A stretch of 33,014 bases of DNA from Brachionus koreanus (taxonomy: Eukaryota > Rotifera > Eurotatoria > Ploima > Brachionidae), in assembly GCA_016987375.1 (NCBI GenBank), contig PJRA01000338.1, positions 12,879 through 45,892 of the forward strand. Reading direction: 5' to 3'. Under the pieces are notes generated by a model. It saw only the letters and a list, made by a program, of their open reading frames with translations. It was not told the DNA's origin and searched no databases. Made by a program: the position numbers and the translations under genes. The stretch's first letter is position 1, and each line of letters begins with the position of its first letter. Positions 1 through 9,600 of this stretch are shown here, piece by piece.

Positions 1-219
1 CAGCAAAAGCACGTAACAAAAGCACGACCAACAGAAGATTTTTGAGGAAATTTGAAAGCTTAAGTTTATGAAGATGATTGGAAGGCGAAAAATCTTAGGC
101 AACTTGAAATCAAAATTTGCGCTTGCCTGAGCAATATCAACCCAAAGGTTGTACAAGACCATGGCAAGAGAGTTCGTCTCGAAAAGTCGACTGATTATAA
201 ACAAAAATTTCATATTTAG
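1..219 (+). pseudogene. Tc1/mariner-type transposase, decayed C-terminal remnant
   Basis: Frame 1 reads a transposase-like C-terminal tail: TEDF, a stop at 43-45, GNLKA, a stop at 61-63, then DDWKAKNLRQLEIKI and a CLSNINPKVVQ stretch, ending at a TAG at 217-219. A tail with a 'GW.AKNL.QL..RI..CL..I' pattern followed by VVQ is known from Tc1/mariner (IS630-like, DDE) transposases. Two in-frame stops and the cut at the window edge show it is dead. The catalytic residues would lie upstream, outside the window. I see no terminal inverted repeat at the right end. Family assignment rests on pattern memory only. Confidence 0.5.
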
Positions 220-374
220 TTATGTAGACAAATTAGATATTTTTTCTGAAAATTAATTAAATCATTTTAAGAATTAAAAACAAGATGTTTAGTTTTTTAA
301 AACTATTCTATAAATTGGTATTTATATTTAAAGGCGGATGTACCATAAAGTCGAATCGATGTTTAATTTGATTT

Positions 375-599
375 TTAACACTAGAAGCACCAAGCATTTT
401 TTCACGTTTTTTTAATTTGAAATTATTTTAAAATAAAAACTATAACAATTTTATTAAGTAATATTATTTTTAAAGTAAATTTTAAAATCTTCATAAATCA
501 AAAAAGATATATTTATTTCAAAAATCCATTCAAAAGATACGAGGATTTTAAAAATTTTAAAACGAGTCAAAATGACTCGTTTGGTGCTTCTAGTGTTAA
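375..599. mobile_element. piggyBac-like MITE, copy 1
   Basis: Bases 379-393 read CACTAGAAGCACCAA and are repeated inverted at the other end (581-595). TTAA lies directly outside both ends (375-378 and 596-599), the target duplication typical of piggyBac-superfamily elements. There is no ORF inside, so this is a non-autonomous miniature element. Just inside the right end is a perfect hairpin, arms AAACGAGTCA (560-569) and TGACTCGTTT (573-582). A second copy lies at 19022-19226 and aligns across the whole body, which confirms both boundaries. Confidence 0.85.
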
Positions 600-1740
600 G
601 GAAAAATAACATTTTAAGGTTATTCAGCATCCTTTTTTACGCTAAAATTTCAAATGATAAATTTGACTTTACCCTATCACCTGGGAACTAGTCCTCTGGC
701 GCCAAAAGCATTTTTTTTTCACTAAAATTGAAATAAATTGAAATTAACTAAATATAGAAAAATTTCGATGATAAATTCGAATTCAAAGTTAAAATTTATG
801 CAAAATCTCAAATTTTTTTGTTTTTATCTAATTCTTGGACAAAGTTATTGAAAAAATTAGATTTTTGAGAGTTGCTTGCGTTTCGGCTTAATGATTGAGT
901 CCGAGACCCTACCAAGCCTATATGTTCATGGTACCAAAATCTAAAGAAATGAATTTAGAAAAATTTCTATCGGATTTTTTTTTTTTTAAATAAAGTAAAA
1001 TGAATAAAATTTGCTTTTTTTTATGTTTTTAAAAATGCTATCCATCATTGCGCCCAAGTGAACGGAGCACAAATTGTCAATCGACAATAGAGGCTCCTTA
1101 ATGTTTTAAGAATTTTTTTAGGTTCTCTTATAAAGCCACTACGGTTTATAGAAACAGTTTCGACTGATTTCAAATCCAATTGTTTAACTCCAAAATTTTT
1201 CAAGTTATTGATGTATTTGGTCCTTTTAACTTTTTTTAAAAATTTTCTGATTACCATTTTTTTAATATTATAGAAGTTAATTTAAATAAAATTTCGATTG
1301 TTAAACTTCATAAATCTTCAACCAAACACTTTATTTCTAAGAAAAAATGTCTAAGTTTCAATTTTATTAAAAGTAGTTCTAAAAACCAACTCGGACCTTC
1401 TTGTGATAAGAAGAAGGTTCAATTTTGCTCTTTTTAATTAACTCGTTGAAATCATCTATATTAAAAATGTGATTATTTATAAATAAAAATTAAATAAAAT
1501 AAATTGAATATTTTTCAAAAATATTCTGAAAAAAAATAAAATTTCAAAATTTGCTAGCTATCAAATTATAATGATTTGATAAATAAATATTCTAATTTTG
1601 TTATCAAACTTTTATTATATTTTAAATTTAATTAATTTTTATTTTATTTTTAAACATTAACAATCAATCATGCTATTTGTTTTGCATCAAAATCATAAAT
1701 TCAAGTTATTTTTAAAATTTTAAATTAAATCAAGAATTAA
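600..1740. other. AT-rich intergenic DNA, no supported gene
   Basis: The stretch holds homopolymer runs and scattered stops. A 70-codon minus-strand ORF (1045-1257) has no recognisable domain and I do not call it. Around 870-912 there is a GC-richer patch that ends in a weak B-box-like word (GTCCGAGACC); it may be old SINE or tRNA-like debris but is too degraded to call. Confidence 0.5.
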
Positions 1741-2300
1741 AAGCGATTCAAGTGTTCATAACATAAGATAAATATGATATGCAATTTTTTTAATTAATAA
1801 ACATAACACTTGAAAACATCAAACGATTCAAACTTTTGATTTAGAGCTATTATTTCAGGCATTTATCAGCCTTTTTATCATTATCACACCTCTATTCAAA
1901 TCACTTGAATTTTGTATATTTCAACTTATTGGAATCTAGATCTTTTCAAGCTTAACAATACGAAAAAAGTTCAAAGCATTTTGTCTATAAGCGTTTCTAA
2001 ATGAAATATTAACGGCAACAGAGTCCGATTCGTGGTGATGCAACAAGAAAATTATCACAGCAAGATACTTCTAGATTTATTCAAACAGAGATCAATTTTT
2101 TGGCGATTTTGTGTCAGACTTTGTCTATTAGACGTGGCACCATCAAGTGGCTGTGCATCTATTAAAGCTTAATTTATCTATATACTTGATTATTCCTAAT
2201 CAAGTACTGAACATTCTAACAAGATTAAAAAGAAACAATATAATTAGCCAAGGCAAGCAGACGATTAGTCTTGCCATCATGATTGGCACTTGAAAGATTA
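1740..2300. promoter_or_regulatory. Candidate cis-regulatory module: cluster of TCAAGTG (NK/HMX-type) sites
   Basis: Five copies of the 7-mer TCAAGTG occur here, three as its complement CACTTGA: 1748-1754 (+), 1807-1813 (-), 1902-1908 (-), 2143-2149 (+) and 2287-2293 (-). An inverted pair of related words (TACTTGATTA, TAATCAAGTA) lies at 2183-2206. A T-box-like half-site TCACACCT is at 1884-1891. HMX/NK-class homeodomains are known to prefer CAAGTG cores. The module lies 2.2-2.7 kb beyond the stop codon of the Hmx gene, so autoregulation is a natural hypothesis. CAAGTG is also an E-box (CANNTG), so bHLH proteins are an alternative. Function is inference. Confidence 0.4.
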
Positions 2301-4467
2301 ATTTTTCTTTAATTACATTTCTAATTAGATCCTATTTCTTGTGATAAAATTCTTTTATTTTAAAATTCCAATTTAGTAAAAATAAAATACCGAAAAGTGT
2401 CCTATTTCAGACTTTATCGATAATGTCAAATAGAAAGAAGCATAAAAGTTATTTTAATCTAATTTGTTGGGTAAAAAATGCCGATGAAGCATTAAATAAA
2501 TCCTTTTTTTCTCCCATGCAGATAAAATATTGATACTAAAGATTGAGATTCGCTGCGCGCTTTATAGAATTTCCAAAATCTTATTGTTACTGAAAATAGA
2601 AGAAAAAGAAAACAAGCCGCAGGATTAGACTATGCTAAGAATAAAATGGAATTAAAATGAAAAAACTATCTCAATACGGTTTGTGTTTCTATTGTCCAGC
2701 TAATGCTCTATGGCGCGAAATAATCTAATTCGTGTCCTAAACAAGCTTATCGAGATAATATGCTAATTCTTTTGGTAGACAACTTTATTAGAGCATGTAA
2801 ACAATTTGACAATAATTAAAAGTCAATCTTTGAAAATGAAAAAATTCAAATATACTATTTTGATTATAATTGTAAATTAAAATATCAAGAAAATTTCTTA
2901 TCTGAAAATGATACCAAGCTCAATCATATTGTGATAAATAGTTTGAATTATAGAAAAAACAATATTTAATTGGATGAAGCTATATATTAAAAAGAACATA
3001 TTTAGTTTGAAACAAATGCAAATTATCATCAAATACCTCGAGGAAAAATGTTAACATGCCTAATCAAAATAAAACTATTTTAATTTGACTAATAACTTTA
3101 TTAAAAACAAAAAAAAACAACTGAAATTAACCCTGATTTATTCAATTGATGCAATTTCTTAGAGAAAAATCGCTCATGCATTCTAACGATCAGCTTTTAA
3201 GGTACTTTAGTTATTAAGAACAATGAATCGAACTGCTTTAACTGAGATCATTTATCAACTAGACTGAAAAATAAAAGAAATTGTAGTCAAAACGTGCTCA
3301 CAATATTCCGTTCTACTAATCCAGTTAATTATAGACTTATTGTACTTCATCCTTGTTTAAATTTTTTTAAATAATCACTTTCGCTTATTCGAATCTTTTC
3401 CCATAAATTCTAGTTCATTCATACATGAAACCAAATTATTTATTTATAAACTTGTAGCATCTGAAAAAAATTTCCAAATATTCTTTTAAGACAAAGAAAT
3501 TTCAAGACAAAGTTGGCTTTGGATATGGTAATCTCTGTGTCATATCTGAGCTGTCAATAAAAAATTAGATTGGATTATAAACCCTGGCAGTTTGCAATGG
3601 AACTTAGTCCTTCCTTTCAGCCAACTGTAATAAGTTCATAAAAAGATCATAAAAAATTTTAAAGTTGAAAAATAGTAATAAAAAAAACATTTAAAAGGTT
3701 ATAAATGGTTATTCATTACTAGCAATCAATTGTTATATATTTTGGTTACCATTCATCATTTGAAGTCAAATTTTGTTTTTTTTTTTTTTAATAAATTTTG
3801 AATTTAAAATATTTATTGTTCTGTTTAAAGAAAAGAAATTATTTCAGTTTCGGTCTGTTTTATCATGAAAACACACATTTGATAACATCTGTCTTTTATC
3901 TTATTAAATTTTTAAATTATTGCTATTTTAATATACTTTTTGTTTTAAATTCGAATTCCATTTAATAAACTTTAAACTAAATTTTATTGTTCTATCTAAT
4001 TGTTTTATTATGTTGCTTTTGACTAAATTTCTAAAGTCGAAAACATGAGACTTCCAAATGAATACAAAAATATGAGTAAAAAAAAGTTTTTTTTTTTTCA
4101 ATTAAATTTTATTTACTAATCGGTTTAAAAAATTTAAATTTAGATATTAAAAGTAACACAAATAGGAAAAAATGCATGATTAATATTATTTTTTTTTTAA
4201 ATTTAAAAAAAATAAGAGTTTTTTGTATTTACACTTTTGATGGTGTTATTGATAATTGACATAAATTTTTTAAAAGCTAGATATAATAAATTTTTCTAAA
4301 ATAAAGAAAAAACATTTAGTGATTTTTTAAACATTTTCTTGAATAAATAATAATGCTCATCTGAAACAAACAAGAAAAATAAAAAAAAAAAAGATACAAA
4401 AACTTAAAATTCTCGCATTGTAGAAAAAAATTAGTGAAAAAGGAAGAAAAGCATCATTTTTAAAGCT
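2301..4467. other. AT-rich 3' flank of Hmx
   Basis: I find no ORF of note, tRNA or repeat array. The part next to 4467 must contain the Hmx 3' UTR. A minus-strand AATAAA (complement at 4108-4113) is one possible poly(A) signal, but such words are common in DNA this AT-rich, so it is not decisive. Many long A and T runs are present. Confidence 0.5.
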
Positions 4468-6250
4468 TTATAGGATACTTGAAATTGATTGTTTGTTGCT
4501 GTTATTTGTTGGATTGGTGACAGTATTGAGATTAAAATTTTGAAATTGTGCAGGTTGGGCATGAGCAGCAGCAGCGTAGTAGAGAGACGAAGCAGCAGCG
4601 GCGGCAGCAAGCATTGATGGTGACAATAGAGAAGCAGGATTGACGTGAGTCTGAGCGCTATTCAAGCTAGAATTTGAAGGCGATGCCAATGAAGAATGTG
4701 TTGATGAAGAGCTAGATTGAACATGATCAGTCTCTTGGCCAATAAACGATCGTTGACTATCGGACTGGTACAGAACAGGCACACGAACAATCCGCTGATT
4801 GCTCGAATTTCGGTGCTGATTGCCAATACCAGTCGATGATGACGAAACACTTAATTGATGTTGAGTTTGTTGATGTTGATTTGAGCCATTGGCTTCAATC
4901 TCGGCCGCCAATTGTCGTTTCCATTTATTGCGACGATTTTGAAACCAAATTTTAATCTGAGTCTCAGTAAGCTGCAGCGAATTGGCCAGTGAAGATCGCT
5001 CCGAGCTCGACAAATAGCGCTTCATGTCAAATGTGCTCTCCAACTGAAACACCTGATTTCTCGAGAAGACAGTTCGTGTTTTTTTCTTGCGCATGTTATC
5101 AAACGAGTCTCCGTTGTTCGAGCCGTCCTCGTCGTCATCGCCAACTTCATTGTCGTCGTCCAAATCGTCTTCGTCTCCCATGCTAGCTCCACTAAAGCCA
5201 AGTCGATTGCCGTCCTCATCGTCCAAAGACCGATTCAACAGCTTTCTGCTCTCGATCTTTTTGCCAGTCTCGTCAAAGCCGTACTTGCTCGACGGCGATA
5301 CTGAACACGAAGACGAATGAGACACGCATCTGTTCGCCACTTCTGGACGCCCTCTGACCGACCCATCGTTTGGTAAAACTGTTTTATTCGATCGCTGGCA
5401 AGCATTCTCCAATCTTGATTGCTCGTCGCTTTTGCCATTCACGTGAGCAAATGTTGTATGTGAATTTGATGACAAATTTCTCAAATTTGAATTATCGATC
5501 GGTGGAAACAAGCCTGTGTATCCTTCTATTAAACAAAAAAAAAATATTAGTAATTTGATTATAATTTTTCTTTTTCAAATAAAATAAAGATTGATATTTG
5601 AATTTTTTTTCCTATTTTTAATTGTTAACTTAAATTAAACTTGAAGTCTAAATTGATTGTAATTTAAAACTTTCACTGTCAGCTAAAATTACACTGTATT
5701 AGTTTATAATAGAAAGGCTGTCAATTTAAATTGTTTCAAATTACTAAAAGTTCTTACTATCTAGTCCGTAAAGAGCAGACATGGCAGCCATGTTGAACCA
5801 AGGCCACATTTCGGACGATTGATTTTTGGACAGCATGGCCATATTGGATATGTTGTGCAATAGATTGCTCTGGCCGGGCTGGGACGCGGCAGCAGCAGCG
5901 GCCAAGAATGGATTGAGAAAAAAAGGATTGAGTGGCTGAGCCGAAGTGTCCGTGTTTGCCGCGCTTGCCGGAGCAGGCGACACTGAATGCGTTTCTAGAC
6001 TGTTTTCTTTGTTAGCCTTGGTGTCCTTTTTATCCTTGGCGAGTATGCTCATGATGGAATAGGCCATTTTAGGGGCTTTGGATGGTGGTGAGGCGTCCGA
6101 CTCGTCGACTTCGCTCGAATCGCGGTTACGCTTGAGCGTGTCTATCGCAGCTGCTGGAGATGGTGCAGGCGACAGGGACTCGCAGCTGCTGAGCTCTGAG
6201 CTTTTGCTACACATGTCCTGGTGGCTCTGACTAGGGCTTTCGTTAGTCAT
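4468..6250 (-). CDS. Hmx: HMX-family homeobox transcription factor
   Basis: Two coding exons: 6250-5758 and 5525-4468, joined across a 232-bp GT-AG intron (donor GTAAGAAC, acceptor TTTAATAG) to give 516 aa. The ATG at 6250 is the first in frame; the open frame further upstream is AT-rich and lacks an ATG. Residues 311-370 are a homeodomain with the HMX signature ([27 protein letters not shown]), including Gln at homeodomain position 50. It is preceded by an acidic run (about 281-299) and followed by [10 protein letters not shown] (408-417), a post-homeodomain motif typical of HMX proteins. Residues 64-70 (YSIMSIL) fit an EH1-like Groucho-binding motif. Ser- and Ala-rich low complexity fills the rest. 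HMX proteins are nuclear DNA-binding regulators of neural and sensory development that bind CAAGTG-type sites. An additional non-coding 5' exon cannot be excluded. Confidence 0.95.
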
Positions 6251-6606
6251 ATTTTTCACTTTTTTATTCTCACACAAATTAAAAAAAGCTAAATTTTCTA
6301 AATTAAGAAAAAAATAAGAATAGAAAAAAAGTTTTCGTTTTTTATTGTGTTTATAAATCTCTCCCTTTTTTGTTGTTGTTTCTAAATGAGTGTTAACGAA
6401 CAACAATTCGAATTTTTATTGGCTTTTTTTTTTATTTATCGAAATAAAATAAAATGAGAAAGACTGATTTTATTTTTTATAATGCTTAGAAAAAGCCAAT
6501 TAGATTTTCGATTTCTCCACCCATAAATAATTAGCATTGGTTGTATTTTTTGATAAAAAAATAAATATTTTATTGGCGAACAAAATAGAGGAATAGGAAA
6601 AGAGAA

Positions 6607-6620
6607 AGAGAGAGAGAGAG
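6607..6620. repeat. (AG)7 microsatellite upstream of Hmx
   Basis: A purine-rich run with a pure (AG)7 core (6607-6620) and further GA units on its left lies about 350 bp upstream of the Hmx start codon. GA tracts near promoters can act as GAGA-factor-type sites; here it may equally be a neutral microsatellite. Confidence 0.7.
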
Positions 6621-6622
6621 AA

Positions 6623-9600
6623 CAAAAAAAATACTAAATCTTGCTTGTCAAAATAAGCGAGAGTTCGATTTGTCATTTGTTTTGTCGAAACAAAAACCAA
6701 ATCTCCACAAAATAAATATCGTCGAGCTTTTTAACTATTTCGAAACATGCTACCAGGCCTTTAAGTTAAAAAAACCGGGCAAATATTTTTATCTTGAGTT
6801 TGTCACCATTTACAATTATTTAATTACTATTTAAAATTTTATTGGATTTTTTTTTTTTTGTTTCGAATTAGTTTTTCTTTTTAATTAAAAAGTCAATTTT
6901 TGATACACTTATAAATTTTTTTCTTATTTGTATAATTATTTTCATTAAATAAAATTTAATTAAAACAAAAAAAAAACTATCTCACTCTTTCTCTAATAAA
7001 TTTTACTAATTATTTTAAAATTGAACTATATTTACTTAAGAGCATTTTTTTGTGAAATAAGCTTATACAAAGAAGTTATTTGCTAAGTTAGTAAAGACTG
7101 ATGTCTATCATTGAGAATTTGAAAATTAACTCATTTTTTTTTATTTTTAGAAAAAGTGCACAGTTCAAAAAAATTTCATGATTTATGCATTTTTTAAAGC
7201 ATCTTTCCTGATTTCCTGATTTCAATTTAAGAGAAAAATTATCATAGTTTTTATTCAAATCGAATTAATCAACTTGCTACTATTTCACTAAAAAAAATTA
7301 CTTTATTTTATTTCTTTTCAAAAAAATGTGTCTTTATTGATTATGTCTCATAAGAAAGCATTCATTTTCTTGGAATCACTTTTGTTGGAATAAAAAATTT
7401 GCTAATTGAAGAATTTTTTTGATCAGCGAACTTAATGAAATAAGGTACAATTACAATTAATGCTTTTTATTTACAAAAAAGCATGGTGGAGCTGATTCCG
7501 CAGGCTTATTCGAGAGATAATATCTCTCTTTTTAGTCTACAGTTAGTAATTCATGAATCATGAGTCGTGTAGACATGGTTTTATCTTTTATTCTAATAAA
7601 TAAGTAAACTAGTGACAACTTTCTTATTTTTGAAGACATGTTTTTTTTAATTTAAAATTAATGATTATTATTTATGTTATAAACCTTAGATAAATATGTC
7701 TTGTTCCTGATCTGTTAGGATCTGGTGGTTCGCGGTTATAACACAAATAATAAAAATAATATTATCAAATAATAATAACTTTATTAATAAATGGCCATTT
7801 CTAACCTAAACAAATAATAAAGAAAGAAAACAAAAACAAACTGAAAATATTAAGATAATGAATGAAGCACTTGTTTAATACTTTATACAGTGTTAAATAC
7901 TAGTATTTTGCTAAACGCATTAGTATTGCACTGTGAAACTATAGACATACAAGTTGACTAAAGTCGGTGTTGTAGTTATTGAGAGACAACTACAACATTT
8001 AGAATATAGTTTAGGATAGCTTTTCCATAGACTTAACCAAAAGAAAAAAGAATTTGCTAAATACATGTCAACTAATTGTCTTGTTTGTGTTTTTAAAGGC
8101 TTCCTAAATTAGAACTTTCGATGCTTGCACATAGAAAAAATAAATAACGGACTTATTATAAGATGTTTCTTGTATTAAGTCTCGATTATTTTTATTAAGA
8201 AAAATATATTTGAGAATTTCCTCTGACTTGCCCGAACGGCAAAAGCCTTCTTTTCAGCTCTTCTTGCTTATGTTTGTTATTTGGTATATAAACAAAATTT
8301 AAGTGAGAGTAATTTAGAAGTGTTTGAAAATTTTAGATTAAAGATTAAATTTTACTAATTTTACAATTTACGCTATTGTCACATCAAAACCTTAATTATG
8401 TTCTCTTGATCAGTTCAACTACAAATGTGCAAAGAAAAATTGTTTCACCCGTTTATATAATTCAATTCAGGTCCTAGATTGAATTCCTCTAAAAATAAAA
8501 ACTCGGATTAAATTAAATTAAATCCACTCAAGTGTTTTTGAATCCGTATATATATCTCATTTTGTTTAATAAGAAACGTAATTTCATATGACTAAAATCT
8601 TATCTAATAACTTGAATAAAACACACAAAAGAAAAAAAAAAGAAAGAAGTAAAGAAAAATTATTTGATAGTTGAGAAATTTGCTATTGAATAGAGACCTG
8701 TTAGATCGCTGATGTTAGTAGTTCATTTATGAAAGATAATAAACGATATGTTTGTGTGTTGGCTTGTCGTCTAAATCAAATACGACACACTGCTATTGAC
8801 ATATCAGATAAAACTCTGTTGAAACAAGTAGACCGCCAGATTTTCTATGTCCCTATTCTATCCAAATCGCCTAGAAAAATTTCCAATCTAAATCTATTCA
8901 AAAGCAATGCCGACAAACAAGTCTTGTAACGCATTGTAATAACAAGAAATAATATTCTATTAAACTTTCTCATATTTTTAGAAAAAAGGCAATTACTTCC
9001 AGAATAAATGACAAAATATATAAAATTTGATTGGATTTGAGAAGATTATGGCACTCTATTAAAATATTGAATGAAAAACAACTTAATTAGAGATCAAATT
9101 TCTGAACACTGAAGCAACTAAAGCAACAACGACAACAACAACCAAAAATAAAAACTAAAGAATAAAGCAAAAACAATTTTTGATTAAGAAAAAAAAATTT
9201 TGATTAATTTCTGTTGGCTGATTTTCTAATAAATCCAATTTAATTCTAACTGTTTTTCAATTTACCTGCTCGGTCCTAATTAATTTGTTCAAGCTTGTTT
9301 TGTCGCTGCATCCAATAGTCATTATCAGCAGGAAGACTAAAATTTCATGCTTAATAGTTTTAAAAACGAAAGCCCATTCGTGTTTTGAACGAATGTCGGC
9401 TTGTGTTTTTCATAAGCTTGTCGTAATATATGACTAGCTGATAAAATGACATCGGAACTTGAACAATTTCAATTTTTTTCTCCTATTAGTTTTTTTTATT
9501 TAAAGGAAAAGAATAATAAAAACTAATTTTAATTAAATTAATGTAAATCGGTTTTCAAGTAATCAAGAATCGGCTCTATTAGTCGAAATTTTGATCTGTG

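Noticed and set aside
870..912. Possible second tRNA-derived SINE head
   Set aside because: Only a weak B-box-like word and a GC-richer patch; no hairpin or A box comparable to 13279-13380.
1045..1257. 70-codon minus-strand ORF
   Set aside because: It has an ATG but no recognisable domain, no splice partner and composition like its surroundings.
7512..7528. Palindrome GAGAGATA-A-TATCTCTC
   Set aside because: Eight-bp arms are expected by chance at this length and composition; no context supports a function.
8729..8929. 66-codon plus-strand ORF
   Set aside because: No family recognised, no flanking exons that extend it; could be chance or debris of an old element.
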